Source: Lacrimispora xylanisolvens
GTDB taxonomy: Bacteria > Bacillota > Clostridia > Lachnospirales > Lachnospiraceae
NCBI RefSeq assembly: GCF_002934545.1
Contig: NZ_PTJA01000009.1
Location: 62,001 to 126,000 of the forward strand
Length of the DNA: 64,000 bases
Direction of reading: 5' to 3'
The notes beneath the pieces are model-generated. The model saw nothing but the letters and a program-made list of their open reading frames with translations. It was not told the origin of the DNA and did not search any database. A program made the position numbers and the translations under genes. Shown one piece after another: positions 33,234-42,175 of the stretch (position 1 is the first letter of the stretch; the number at the start of each line of letters is the position of its first letter).

Positions 33234-33989
33234 CTACCTCATTTTTTGATAGGTATTTAGTAACTCATCGTTAATTATATATGCCTTACCATCTGCAGTC
33301 AATTTGGAATCTTCATCTAATACCCGCGCGCGATAGGTCCAGCCATCAGGAAGATCCAGTTTATCACCTAAGGTTTCCAGATCCTCAATTGTTAAGTTGG
33401 GATCTGCCTGTTGGGAATAGGACTGCATTCGATACACATCACCAGCTGGGGAGATTAATTCATATACCATATTTCCTTTCAGGTAATAGTAAGTTGTTTC
33501 TCTGTTTACTACATGTTCGGTATACTTTTTACTTCCCAGGTTGCCATGAAATATTGTTGTATGAAGCTTTGCCCTCTGAGTCATTTCTATACCGCCAAAA
33601 TTTGCGATTTTCCCATCTCTTGACATGGAACCCGCTTCTATTTTATTTACCACCCAATGCCTTGGTCCATTTGCCAGTACTGCCATTGCACCATACTCTT
33701 TTGCCAGGGTATCTGTATCAATCTTCTCCCATAAATCTTCCGGAAGTTCATTGGAATTGACGGTATTGTACACTTCCATATAAAGCTTAACCCCTTTTCG
33801 GTAAACAGGTATCATTTCTCCGTAGCGAAGATCTCTCCAATCATCACCATGATCAATGAACTGTGTTTTTTCCACAGAAGGGATTCTGTCTTCAAATTCC
33901 TTCATATCGCCGCAGAACATATAAATCAATACAGCGGCAATTATAAGTAATACCAATGTTACTATTTTCCATGTCTTTGATTGTATCAT
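33234..33989 (-). CDS. membrane-anchored hypothetical protein
   Basis: I do not recognise this 251-residue protein. One membrane segment (about 9-26) is followed by an extracytoplasmic domain without cysteines beyond the anchor. The sequence contains MAVLANGPRHWVVNKIEAGS and a C-terminal LPDGWTYRARVL, which resembles proteins annotated only as hypothetical in bacteria and cyanobacteria. It is divergent from a TetR gene with an AT-rich shared promoter region and may be its target. Confidence 0.75.
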   Translation of the reverse strand: MIQSKTWKIVTLVLLIIAAVLIYMFCGDMKEFEDRIPSVEKTQFIDHGDDWRDLRYGEMIPVYRKGVKLYMEVYNTVNSNELPEDLWEKIDTDTLAKEYGAMAVLANGPRHWVVNKIEAGSMSRDGKIANFGGIEMTQRAKLHTTIFHGNLGSKKYTEHVVNRETTYYYLKGNMVYELISPAGDVYRMQSYSQQADPNLTIEDLETLGDKLDLPDGWTYRARVLDEDSKLTADGKAYIINDELLNTYQKMR

Positions 33990-34037
33990 TTTTTCTTCTC
34001 CTTTTAGTATACATTATTTTTATAAAATTATTTTAAT

Positions 34038-34072
34038 ATACATTTGTATCGTAATTTATTATATGATATAAT
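34038..34072 (+). promoter_or_regulatory. tetR promoter with overlapping palindrome
   Basis: TTGTAT (34044-34049) and TATAAT (34067-34072) are 17 bases apart. The 12-bp palindrome ATACATTTGTAT (34038-34049) covers the -35 box, which suggests autorepression; AGTATACATT nearby resembles a second half-site. Confidence 0.6.
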
Positions 34073-34120
34073 CGGATAGAAGTAAATCATGTTCAAAGAT
34101 AAGAGACAGGAGGCCTTATT

Positions 34121-34717
34121 TTGTATCATATAAAAGAAGACAAACGTTCCAAACAATCATCAAACCTGATTTTCAATGCATTTCAATCTCTGCTTTATGA
34201 AAAAAACTACTCCGATATTAAAATAACAGAGGTTATAGAGCGGGCTCAAGTCAGCCGGGCGACCTTTTACAGAAATTATGATACACTGGAAGATATTTTA
34301 AGATACGAATGTGATCAGAAGTTTATTGCATTAAAAGAATATATTGCCGGATATTATCGTAATCAGAGTGTGGAAAGAAATACCCATCCACTGGATCTGC
34401 TAAAACCTTTTTTAAGATTCTGGTATTTAGAATCAGGTATTATTGAATTATTAATCAGAATCAACAACAAAGAAATATTATATCGTAATATATCAGACCT
34501 GGTTAAGAAATTAATAGACAGAGTGAAATCCAGTCCTGACAAGGACTCCTTTTATGAATACAGTTTAACCATACGTTCCAATATCATTATGGGAATCCTG
34601 GAAGTCTGGATATTAAACAATAAAAATATAGCACCCGATACATTAAGCATCCAGGTAATGAAGCATATTTCAGAATCTTTGAAATACAAAGTTGATATCA
34701 GCAATGGTGATTCTTAG
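34121..34717 (+). CDS. TetR/AcrR-family transcriptional regulator
   Basis: The protein has 198 residues. The N-terminal HTH (about 12-58) has NLIFNAFQSLLYEKNYSDIK and ITEVIERAQVSRATFYRNYD, followed by an all-helical ligand domain. The start codon is TTG at 34121, supported by GGAGG seven bases upstream. It is divergent from the hypothetical membrane gene at 33234-33989. The ligand is unknown. Confidence 0.92.
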   Translation: MYHIKEDKRSKQSSNLIFNAFQSLLYEKNYSDIKITEVIERAQVSRATFYRNYDTLEDILRYECDQKFIALKEYIAGYYRNQSVERNTHPLDLLKPFLRFWYLESGIIELLIRINNKEILYRNISDLVKKLIDRVKSSPDKDSFYEYSLTIRSNIIMGILEVWILNNKNIAPDTLSIQVMKHISESLKYKVDISNGDS

Positions 34718-34739
34718 CACTGATCAGACATAAAAAATA

Positions 34740-34788
34740 AGGCGGCTGTTTTTCTTACAAATATAAGAAAAATCAACCGCCTGTTTTT
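34740..34788. terminator. bidirectional terminator between tetR and the ferritin-like gene
   Basis: AGGCGG (34740-34745) pairs with CCGCCT (34777-34782), and inside it TTTTTCTTA pairs with TAAGAAAAA. T runs flank both ends. It lies between convergent genes. Confidence 0.8.
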
Positions 34789-34790
34789 GA

Positions 34791-35336
34791 TTAACCTCTG
34801 CAACCATTTTTGGTATAGAGATAACTATATAAAATCCCATGTCTGAGTTCATCTGTTATGATTTCAATCATCATATTAATATGCTCACGGAATTCCATGG
34901 CATAGAGAATGTTACGATATTTTACCACAGCATTCTGCTCTCCCAAAAGGGCGCGTGATAACCCTGCACAATAACTTTCCGGTATAACGAACTGCTCTCC
35001 CTGAACCTGTTGAGGCATTACTCCGGTAATCTCGCTATATAACTGTCTAAATAAAGCATAATGACCGATTTCATTATCACGAATTCCAGATATAATTTGT
35101 TTGTCTTCATCCGATGGGGCATTTTCTATTAACCATGAATAAAATAGTCTGTCTTCGGTTTCACCTGCAAGTGCCTGCTGAATCAAATCCAGTGCGTTGG
35201 GCAGATTTTGCGGAAATGTAAAAATATCAGCTGTCTGCTGTCCCCCCTGCATGTTTGATGCATTCATGCCAGACATATATGGACTTGTATAACCATAATT
35301 ATAGGGAACGTAACCACTGTAATCATAATTACCCAT
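34791..35336 (-). CDS. ferritin-like di-iron protein with Tyr/Gly/Asn-rich N-terminus
   Basis: The protein has 181 residues. Residues 1-35 are rich in Tyr, Gly, Asn, Ser and Met. From about 45 a four-helix ferritin-like domain follows, with GETEDR, NEIGHY (ExxH), LGEQNA and DELRHG (ExxH), the pattern of a di-iron site. Similar ferritin-like proteins occur in spore-formers as spore-associated or peroxide-protection proteins. The low-complexity tail is like that of coat proteins and could be cross-linked through tyrosines; that is inference. The gene is single, ended by the shared terminator. Confidence 0.8.
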   Translation of the reverse strand: MGNYDYSGYVPYNYGYTSPYMSGMNASNMQGGQQTADIFTFPQNLPNALDLIQQALAGETEDRLFYSWLIENAPSDEDKQIISGIRDNEIGHYALFRQLYSEITGVMPQQVQGEQFVIPESYCAGLSRALLGEQNAVVKYRNILYAMEFREHINMMIEIITDELRHGILYSYLYTKNGCRG

Positions 35337-35415
35337 TAATACTCTCCTGAGAATATACTCTGAATATTATATGAGTCATTATGAAGCTGGTGTTTGTACT
35401 CCGCCTGAATTTTAA

Positions 35416-36012
35416 TTATAAAGGTAATACCGTCTTTTTAAATTCCTGATTCAGAACCTGTCCCACTGAATTATAGATAGCAGATACACCACAGAAAATT
35501 CCCACATATCCGGCAATTGTATGTATGGATTCCGCTCCAGTAAAGTTAGCCAGTGATAACAGGAGGAATAAAACGGTCAGAGAGCCAAAAACAACCTGGC
35601 TGGCGCGATTATGTTTTAAAGTTCCGATAAACATAAAAAGTGTGAACACACACCATAAGCCTAAATAAAATCCCATGCTTTTGGGATCAGCAGCTTCGAT
35701 TCCTTTAAACGGGTTAATCCAGATTAAAATCAAAGACCACCAAAAGAAACCATAGGCTGTAAATGCTGTTGCACCAAACGTGTTGTTTTTTCTGAATTCC
35801 ATGATACCAGCTATGATCTGAGCGGCACCACCTAATCCAAATCCCATTGCTACAATCACAATGGATAACGGAATCAATCCTGCATTATGGATATTTAGCA
35901 GGCAGGTAGTCATTCCAAATCCTAAAAGTCCAAGAGGAGCAGGATTGGCAATGGAAGGAGTGGATGGGGCTGTTGGTGTTGATTGAATTACTGAAGCTGT
36001 TTTGGTTGACAT
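35416..36012 (-). CDS. acetate/succinate uptake transporter (SatP/GPR1/FUN34 family)
   Basis: A 198-residue membrane protein with six transmembrane helices. It has the diagnostic N-terminal motif NPAPLGLLGFGMTT after a Pro/Ser/Thr-rich tail, and FWWSLILIWINP in the middle. Family members move acetate or succinate, often proton-linked. In a fermenting anaerobe it may serve acetate efflux or uptake. Start is an ATG with AAAGGA about ten bases upstream. Confidence 0.93.
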   Translation of the reverse strand: MSTKTASVIQSTPTAPSTPSIANPAPLGLLGFGMTTCLLNIHNAGLIPLSIVIVAMGFGLGGAAQIIAGIMEFRKNNTFGATAFTAYGFFWWSLILIWINPFKGIEAADPKSMGFYLGLWCVFTLFMFIGTLKHNRASQVVFGSLTVLFLLLSLANFTGAESIHTIAGYVGIFCGVSAIYNSVGQVLNQEFKKTVLPL

Positions 36013-36152
36013 TAGTTGAAAATCCTTTCGTTATTGTATATGCGAAAACGCACCTGGCATATAATATCATCTATTTTGGAAAAACACAACAAAAATCTTA
36101 TCTTCCGTTTACAAAATAGAGGATTGTCACTTTTTTATATTCAGAGGCACAC

Positions 36153-36175
36153 ATAAGATAACCGCGGTATCTTAT
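36153..36175. promoter_or_regulatory. inverted repeat upstream of the M15 peptidase gene
   Basis: ATAAGAT (36153-36159) and ATCTTAT (36169-36175) flank AACCGCGGT, itself centred on a CCGCGG palindrome. It sits 36 bases before the start codon and may be an operator. Confidence 0.4.
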
Positions 36176-36210
36176 CAACGCCTCAAAAATATAAGAAAGA
36201 GGGATGAAAT

Positions 36211-36639
36211 ATGGCAGTGAAAACCTATTCGTTATCCAAAGACGGCGAGACTCGTCTGAGCACCAATTTTAAGGTTAAAGAATTTGCATGTAAGGATGGA
36301 AGTGATAAGATTCTGATTGACGGAGATTTGGTTGCCTATTTACAGAAGATCAGAGACTGGGCCGGAACAGCTGTAACAATTAACAGCGGCTACCGGACAA
36401 AAAGTTACAACGAATCCATTGGCGGCGCAACCAATTCTTATCATGTGAAAGGACAGGCTGCTGATATTGTAGTCAGCGGTAAAACCACTTTAAATGTAGC
36501 CAGAAAAGCAGAAGATCTTGGTATGAAGGGAATCATGCAGTATATTACAAGCGGTTTTGTGCATGTAGATACAAGAACATCGAAATATTATGCTAAAGTA
36601 GAAAACGGGAAAACCACTTCTGTATCCACCTTTGATTGA
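36211..36639 (+). CDS. M15-type D-Ala-D-Ala carboxypeptidase-like protein
   Basis: The 142-residue protein is a Peptidase_M15_3 / YcbK-like domain. The zinc-site pattern is HVKGQAADI (His and Asp) with the last ligand in FVHVDTR. INSGYRTKSYN is the family-typical stretch just before. It should cut peptidoglycan stem peptides. No signal peptide is present; it could be a phage-endolysin-like or spore-related enzyme released by lysis. It is a single gene with a ribosome site AAGAGGGA. Confidence 0.88.
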   Translation: MAVKTYSLSKDGETRLSTNFKVKEFACKDGSDKILIDGDLVAYLQKIRDWAGTAVTINSGYRTKSYNESIGGATNSYHVKGQAADIVVSGKTTLNVARKAEDLGMKGIMQYITSGFVHVDTRTSKYYAKVENGKTTSVSTFD

Positions 36640-36661
36640 GATATGATACAAACCTGATTAA

Positions 36662-36695
36662 AGCGCCCTGTTTCATGTTACTGAACCAGGGCGCT
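36662..36695. terminator. bidirectional terminator
   Basis: AGCGCCCTG (36662-36670) and CAGGGCGCT (36687-36695) form a perfect 9-bp stem between the convergent peptidase and lipoprotein genes. Confidence 0.75.
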
Positions 36696-36723
36696 ATATA
36701 GCATAAAGTACTGTCAGATTAAA

Positions 36724-37356
36724 TCAGCCGGTAAATTCAATGGATGATATGATTGAATTCAATATGCTTTCATAATCATTGCTTAAATCGGATTTACAGG
36801 TACAGTTGAATTGAAAAGAAACAGGTCCAACTATGGTTTCATACTGTGTCATAGTATACTCCACATCATTGGCCTTATATAGAAATACAAGCTTTATCGC
36901 TTCATTGCCATCAATGGTGGTTTTTGTTAAATCTGTGATAACCACGTCTAAATAGCTTTCTGACAAAAGTGCTTTGTAATCTTCCTCTGTCCGGTTGAAA
37001 TCAGTGAGCCAGGCTTCCCCTCTGGAATACCAAAAAACAGGATCACTCCCTGATTTTGAATCAAAAAAGTTTACATAAGATATATCTTCCCCAGGGTTTT
37101 CCTCAGATGTCCAGTCTGCCGGATAATTGAATTTAATTACTTTATTGGAATAACTGTTTATCTGGGGTAATGACTGCGCGATTGCAGATGACGATGTCTC
37201 TGTTTGTATCGATGTCTCATTTGCTGGAGATGACGATTCTGCTTTCAGATAATCTGGCTGCGTTCTAGTCTGGCAGGCGGATAACAATAACATTGCTCCT
37301 GCTGCCAGTGCAAATAAACACGAAGTTTTCTTATGCTTCTCTTTTAGAATATTCAT
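36724..37356 (-). CDS. putative lipoprotein
   Basis: The protein has about 210 residues with a lipobox LLSAC after a hydrophobic segment, so the cysteine is likely lipidated, and then a Ser/Thr-rich linker. The folded part (about 75-210) resembles PsbP-like or DUF-type lipoproteins (NKVIKFNYPADWTSEE, then IVGPVSFQFNCTC), with no known activity. The start ATG at 37356 follows AAAGAG; a GTG at 37377 is an alternative. It follows the kinase gene by 43 nt. Confidence 0.75.
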   Translation of the reverse strand: MNILKEKHKKTSCLFALAAGAMLLLSACQTRTQPDYLKAESSSPANETSIQTETSSSAIAQSLPQINSYSNKVIKFNYPADWTSEENPGEDISYVNFFDSKSGSDPVFWYSRGEAWLTDFNRTEEDYKALLSESYLDVVITDLTKTTIDGNEAIKLVFLYKANDVEYTMTQYETIVGPVSFQFNCTCKSDLSNDYESILNSIISSIEFTG

Positions 37357-37399
37357 TTTTATAAATCTCTTTAACACAATTCACCATTTTCTTTCTATT

Positions 37400-38272
37400 T
37401 TATTCCTGACTATACACATGCTCCATAAACTTAAAAATCCGTAACGTTTCTGCAGCCGCTTCCTGATTTGCCTTCTGCAGCCAAAACGCGGTAAATAAAA
37501 GTTCAATACACTGCATCATAGGGGGCAGTGCTTTCTTCTCATCATTTTCTAAAACAATTATAGATTCATAACCACTTAGAAACTGACTGATAAACCGGAT
37601 CCACTTCTTTTTAATTGCCATAAGATCTTTGTAACCCGTTAATTGCCCTATCAGGAAATAAGCGATGTCAAATAAGCGGGCATCCTGTTTACCTAAGTCA
37701 AAATCCAGTACACCGGTTAATGTTGTACCTTCAAACAGTAGATTACCATAATGCAGATCCCTGTGAATCTGCTGCCTGGGTAACTGCGGGTAAATTCTGC
37801 ACAATGCGTCCATTGGTCCGGACCATTCTTCCTTTGTCAACAGGCTGCTGCCGGACAGTTCCCTGCTGATCCAGCCCGTAAGTTCCTGATGAAACGAATT
37901 CATTCCGGTCTTATTATCTGTTACTGTCATAAAGGCACAATGAATTTTTCCGATGACAATGCCGGTTTCATAAGCAATGGATTCATAGTCCTGCTCAAAC
38001 ACCTCTTTTATATGACTGCCTGCAAGTTTTTCCAGAAGCAGATAACACCCATCTTCTGTCAATATATAATCCCTGCCATCTGCAGCTTTCATAATATGAG
38101 GCACTGGAACCCCATGGGAGCGAAGTGCAGCAGTCAGCCTGATATTATTAAGTGCAGCATTTTCTGTACCCACCGATTTTAAAATATACTTCCCCGCTAC
38201 TTCCCAGGTTGTGGGCGTAGCGGCAACTGGCTCCTCATTCAGCCCCCAAAATTCCATTATACCTGCTGTCAT
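37400..38272 (-). CDS. CotS/APH-fold kinase-like protein
   Basis: A 290-residue aminoglycoside-phosphotransferase-fold protein. The catalytic loop reads HRDLHYGNLL (HxDxxxxN) and the metal motif LDFDLGK, so the kinase core looks intact. In spore-formers this group includes CotS and CotI-type spore coat kinases. The ATP-binding lysine is probably in GKYILKSV. The start at 38272 is chosen because AGAGGTG precedes it by five to six bases and it lies 19 nt after the preceding gene; a longer frame would overlap that gene. The partner may be the hypothetical protein encoded just upstream. Confidence 0.8.
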   Translation of the reverse strand: MTAGIMEFWGLNEEPVAATPTTWEVAGKYILKSVGTENAALNNIRLTAALRSHGVPVPHIMKAADGRDYILTEDGCYLLLEKLAGSHIKEVFEQDYESIAYETGIVIGKIHCAFMTVTDNKTGMNSFHQELTGWISRELSGSSLLTKEEWSGPMDALCRIYPQLPRQQIHRDLHYGNLLFEGTTLTGVLDFDLGKQDARLFDIAYFLIGQLTGYKDLMAIKKKWIRFISQFLSGYESIIVLENDEKKALPPMMQCIELLFTAFWLQKANQEAAAETLRIFKFMEHVYSQE

Positions 38273-38291
38273 AGATACACCTCTGTATTTT

Positions 38292-38861
38292 TTAACCTGT
38301 AACATCAATGGAAGACGAAGTTCCTCCATTTGCTCTCGCCGCGCTGTTCCATGCCTGATTGTAGATTCCCCACAGCTGGGATTCTCTGGCATCTTCCGCT
38401 TTCGTTCCATAGGAAATCCATCTGCCATTGGAAAATGAAGCTACCATCTCTCCATTGCTGTCGTAAAATTCAGCATAAGAAACATCATTTGCTTCCTTGC
38501 TATACTTCACGGAACCAAACATATAATCCAACAGATTAAAGGTTTTCGGTTCCTGTCTGGTATTTTTATAAATCGCTCTCAGGCCTTGTGAAATAATATT
38601 TTTCCTGTCAGGGGAGACCGCAGAAACATAACTTTTTACCAGATTTCTGAATCCAGCTGAATCAGATTGGAATTTGCCGGCCGCCTGATCTTTTTTTGCC
38701 TGCTCGATGATAGCTGTCTTATACTTTTCATCGCTCATCGCCGGTGCTGTCTTTGTGTTAAAATGAAAATCGGTATAATCCGGGGAAGGTACACTCCCCC
38801 GTTTTTCTGTACCGGAAGGCTGGCGGCTTTGCACCAGGGATTTATCATTTCCTACGCGCAT
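38292..38861 (-). CDS. hypothetical protein next to the CotS-like kinase
   Basis: I do not recognise this 189-residue soluble protein. It has no signal or membrane segment, a polar N-terminal stretch (1-45), a helical middle (AIIEQAKKDQAAG) and an aromatic C-terminal part (YAEFYDSNGEMVASFSNGRW, then GIYNQAWNSAA). The start is preceded by AAGGAG. The kinase gene follows after 19 nt, so the two are co-transcribed and it may be a coat protein or kinase substrate; this is inferred from position only. Confidence 0.7.
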   Translation of the reverse strand: MRVGNDKSLVQSRQPSGTEKRGSVPSPDYTDFHFNTKTAPAMSDEKYKTAIIEQAKKDQAAGKFQSDSAGFRNLVKSYVSAVSPDRKNIISQGLRAIYKNTRQEPKTFNLLDYMFGSVKYSKEANDVSYAEFYDSNGEMVASFSNGRWISYGTKAEDARESQLWGIYNQAWNSAARANGGTSSSIDVTG

Positions 38862-38887
38862 CTTTTTTCTGCTCCTTATCTTTTTCA

Positions 38888-38928
38888 GGAAGGATTTCCA
38901 TATGGGCTGGTCATATGAAAATCCTTCC
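38888..38928. repeat. hairpin between the secreted-protein and hypothetical genes
   Basis: GGAAGGATTT (38888-38897) pairs with AAATCCTTCC (38919-38928), extended by CATATG on both sides after one mismatch. There is no T run on the minus strand, so it is a weak terminator or an mRNA-stabilising hairpin. Confidence 0.5.
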
Positions 38929-38959
38929 CGTAATTTATACTTCCATATCTGGTTAGAAT

Positions 38960-39463
38960 TTAAAAGGAGTCATCCCAATAAATCGTAATATAAGGATTGG
39001 AATATGATTTAGATCCAATGTCCAATATCATACCATGGGAAATCGCGCCGCTGATACAGGTAGCGTTAAAGGAAATTGTATACGTTCCATTGGCTTTGGA
39101 AGCCAAAAAACCGCTTGTTCTCAAAGTTGTATTTTCCTTACCGTTCCAAGTTACTTTCTCTGCTGAACTTCTGTTACTGCTGGTCACTGTCAGGTAATTG
39201 GTAAGTACAGCTCCTGAATATTTCAGCGAACCCGGATTTACCTCAAGCTTTGTAATAACAGCATTGGCCGGAAGACCGGAAACACGGAATGTAACTTCAC
39301 TGGAATTGCCTGTTTGGCCTTTATTTAAGGCAAGACTCATGGTACCCGAAGAAGTCACTTTCTTGGTCCCTGTTGCAGCATATGCTGAGGTAGTTGCTGT
39401 AAATGCCATTGTTATAACTAATAAAGCACTAAAAAGTAATTTTAAAAACTTATTTCTACTCAT
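38960..39463 (-). CDS. secreted hypothetical protein
   Basis: A 167-residue protein with a signal peptide (cleavage near SAYAA at 25-30). The mature part is rich in Ser, Thr and Asn and predicted beta-strands, ends YITIYWDDSF, and has one cysteine. It looks like a small secreted beta-sandwich, perhaps a surface or adhesion protein. I know no family or function. Confidence 0.72.
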   Translation of the reverse strand: MSRNKFLKLLFSALLVITMAFTATTSAYAATGTKKVTSSGTMSLALNKGQTGNSSEVTFRVSGLPANAVITKLEVNPGSLKYSGAVLTNYLTVTSSNRSSAEKVTWNGKENTTLRTSGFLASKANGTYTISFNATCISGAISHGMILDIGSKSYSNPYITIYWDDSF

Positions 39464-39609
39464 AAAAATGCCCCCTGTTCTAATTTAGTAAGAGAATCCC
39501 AGCAACCAGCCTGCTGCATCCCTTATTATACTTATCGGTTTCTTTGAGACATTTCTAAGATTTTATTCATGATTTGATATTCCATTTCAGCATAACTGTC
39601 AAAATAGCC

Positions 39610-40914
39610 TTATTCTCTTATATTGAGAAATGCATCTTCCAGTACTTTGCCATCACAAGGCCCGAAATCAACGCCAAGAATGGAAGCTATGGTTGGAGCA
39701 ATATCTACCATATGGATTTCCCCTAACTGGTATCCTTTTCGAATCCCGTTTCCTGATACAACAAAACAGCAGTTATATTCTGGTTTCTCCGGAGAATATC
39801 CATGGGTCGCATAGGTTTTATTCTCTTTTTTTAAATCCGTTACAAGGGGACCCACAATTCTGTCATCAAAGCTATATCCCAGTTTTGCTTCCAGCATACA
39901 GCCAGAAACCGGGAAGGCATGGAACCGTTCCAGTTCTTCCCCGGTATAGATTTTCTCTATCCCTAAGGTTTCCTCTCCTGCCGCTTTTTGAAGAATCCCC
40001 AGCGCGCGCTGCTTCGCCTCGTCATCATTTTCCTTTACGTGCAAATAAGCTGACCCGCCTGTGGACTGTAGATATGCCCTCCAATGCATGCTCCCATTTT
40101 CTTCATAAATAAGACCGTCTTCCTTGAGTAATTGATTGAGCCTCACCTTATATCTGACATTTTTCTGACCATGATCACCCAGTACCATGAAGACTGTTTC
40201 TTCTGAAATACCTGCCGCAGCAACCGCATCCATCATCTTTCCAATTCGCCCATCCATGCGGAGGAGAACCTGATCAATCTCAGTACTGTCTGTTCCATAA
40301 TGATGTTTTGCATCGTCCAGATCAATGAAATGGATCATTAAAAGCTCCGGTTTCTTAGATAATATCGTATCTGTGCCGCACATAACCGTAAAATCATCCA
40401 GGTAGGGCTGCTCAATTCCTTTTCTTATTTTTCCGTATTTTCTCTCAAGCCCCGCACAATAAAACGGATTTCCGTTTTTTAGTATTTTAAGAGCCTGATT
40501 TTCACGACCGATTGCTTTTATCTCAGGCATATTATAACGAATGGAGGCCTTCCCTGTGACAGGCCATAAAATTGCGGCGGATTTCATCCTGTGCTTTTTC
40601 AATGCTTCATATACGGTGGGGACTCTGATATCTTTTCTGAACCAGAACCATGCCTGATCTTCTTCTCCAACAAAAGGCTGGAGCGGGTTATTATGAATAA
40701 TTCCGTGTTTATCCGGATAAACACCGGTCATCATAGTGGTATGGACAACATAGGTAAGAGTCGGATACACACTTTTTAATTTCGTACTGAAGACCCCATT
40801 TTTTATTAAACGGGAAAGATTGGGAAGCGTGCTTGCTTTCTCCCAATTATCTTCAGAAAATGCATCATAAGAGATTACGATCAGATGCTTTGCTTTTCCA
40901 CTGCTCATTTTCAT
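39610..40914 (-). CDS. alkaline-phosphatase-superfamily nucleotide pyrophosphatase/phosphodiesterase-like protein
   Basis: A 434-residue protein with the type I phosphodiesterase/NPP fold. The metal-binding Asp is in VISYDAFSED, the nucleophile Thr in YPTLTYVVHTTMMTG, and the second metal set in IHFIDLDDAKHHYG, LGDHGQ and THGYSPE. It probably hydrolyses a phosphodiester or a lipid head group. No signal peptide is seen. Start ATG at 40914 follows GGAAGG by eight bases; a GTG at 40917 is possible. It follows an MFS transporter gene by 16 nt, which suggests that the transporter imports the substrate or its product. Confidence 0.88.
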   Translation of the reverse strand: MKMSSGKAKHLIVISYDAFSEDNWEKASTLPNLSRLIKNGVFSTKLKSVYPTLTYVVHTTMMTGVYPDKHGIIHNNPLQPFVGEEDQAWFWFRKDIRVPTVYEALKKHRMKSAAILWPVTGKASIRYNMPEIKAIGRENQALKILKNGNPFYCAGLERKYGKIRKGIEQPYLDDFTVMCGTDTILSKKPELLMIHFIDLDDAKHHYGTDSTEIDQVLLRMDGRIGKMMDAVAAAGISEETVFMVLGDHGQKNVRYKVRLNQLLKEDGLIYEENGSMHWRAYLQSTGGSAYLHVKENDDEAKQRALGILQKAAGEETLGIEKIYTGEELERFHAFPVSGCMLEAKLGYSFDDRIVGPLVTDLKKENKTYATHGYSPEKPEYNCCFVVSGNGIRKGYQLGEIHMVDIAPTIASILGVDFGPCDGKVLEDAFLNIRE

Positions 40915-40930
40915 CACCCCATCCTTCCTC

Positions 40931-42160
40931 TTATTTTTCTTCCACAGGAAGCCTGATAAATATAATAAATCCCACTAAAAAGAGGGGTATAATTCCAATA
41001 ATGCTCCATCTTGCATTGCCTGTAACTGCTGTTGTCAGAGACATCAGCGTAGGTCCCATTATTGCTGAAAATTTACCGAAAATATTATAAAACCCAAAGA
41101 ATTCGTTGGATTTCTCCTTTGGAATGATTTTAGCAAAATAGGACCGGCTCAGTGCCTGAATCCCGCCTTGTGCAGAACCAATCATGGCACCAAGAATGAA
41201 AATGTGCCATACGGAGGATATAAAAAATGCTGCAATGCAGGAAATAATATATGTGAATATTCCTATGATAATCATGGTTCTGGCAGAGAAACGTTTTGCC
41301 ATATTTCCATAAAAAATCGCGCATGGGAAGGCAATGATCTGAATAATCAGCAGAATCGCCAGCAGGGAGAAGGTATCCAGTGTATCGTTTCCCATCACTG
41401 CGGTAGCATAAGGAATTACCATCTTAATAATGGTATCCACACCGTCAATATAAAAGAAATAGGCACCAAGAAAGATAAAGACAGTCTGATACTGTTTTAT
41501 TTGTTTAAATGTTTCTGCCAGCCTTTTAAAACTATTCTTTATGGTATCCTTCCCGGGTTCCACATAATGAATCTGTTTTACGTCTCTTATCATGGGAACG
41601 GTAAAAAGTCCCCACCATAAAGCTGTAATAATAAATCCAATCTGATATCCGATGGATTTTTCCATTCCCAGAAGAAAGATCAGTATCAGACTAAGGCCAA
41701 AAGGGATGACACTGGATATGTAGCCGAATGCAAAACCAAGGGAGGATATCTTATCCATTCTTTCATCACTGCTAACATCCACAATAAATGCATCGTAAAA
41801 AATATTAGATCCTGCAAAGCCAATTGCTGACAGAATAAAAAACAGAATTAAAAGCTGCCATTGTCCGCTGGAAGGAGGGATAAACGCCAGCGATGCGGTT
41901 GACAAAACTCCCAGACAGGTGAAGAATATAAAAAAACGCTTCTTTTTGTCCTTATAATCGGCTGCAGCGCCCAAGATGGGACTTAAAGCCGCTACCAGGA
42001 TACTGGCAATGGAGTTGAAATATCCCAGATCCATGCTGCGTTTCACATTATCAAACATTCCGAACATAATCGGAAGCAGCGCGGTTGTGACAGCCATGGA
42101 ATAAGCCGAATTACCGCAGTCAACCAGTATCCATGATTTCTCTTCCCTGCTTAAATTCAT
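40931..42160 (-). CDS. MFS transporter, UMF1/Atg22-like
   Basis: A 409-residue transporter with about 12 membrane segments. The start MNLSREEKSWILVDCGNSAY is typical of the UMF1 family, whose eukaryotic relative Atg22 exports amino acids from the vacuole. The bacterial substrate is not settled. It lies 16 nt upstream of the phosphodiesterase-like gene and 15 nt downstream of the YwbE-type gene, so all three form a unit. Confidence 0.9.
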   Translation of the reverse strand: MNLSREEKSWILVDCGNSAYSMAVTTALLPIMFGMFDNVKRSMDLGYFNSIASILVAALSPILGAAADYKDKKKRFFIFFTCLGVLSTASLAFIPPSSGQWQLLILFFILSAIGFAGSNIFYDAFIVDVSSDERMDKISSLGFAFGYISSVIPFGLSLILIFLLGMEKSIGYQIGFIITALWWGLFTVPMIRDVKQIHYVEPGKDTIKNSFKRLAETFKQIKQYQTVFIFLGAYFFYIDGVDTIIKMVIPYATAVMGNDTLDTFSLLAILLIIQIIAFPCAIFYGNMAKRFSARTMIIIGIFTYIISCIAAFFISSVWHIFILGAMIGSAQGGIQALSRSYFAKIIPKEKSNEFFGFYNIFGKFSAIMGPTLMSLTTAVTGNARWSIIGIIPLFLVGFIIFIRLPVEEK

Positions 42161-42175
42161 AATTGAATCCTCCTG

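Noticed and set aside
33281-33760. 159-codon plus-strand frame
   Set aside because: It is the antisense shadow of the membrane-anchored hypothetical gene and is low in coding character.
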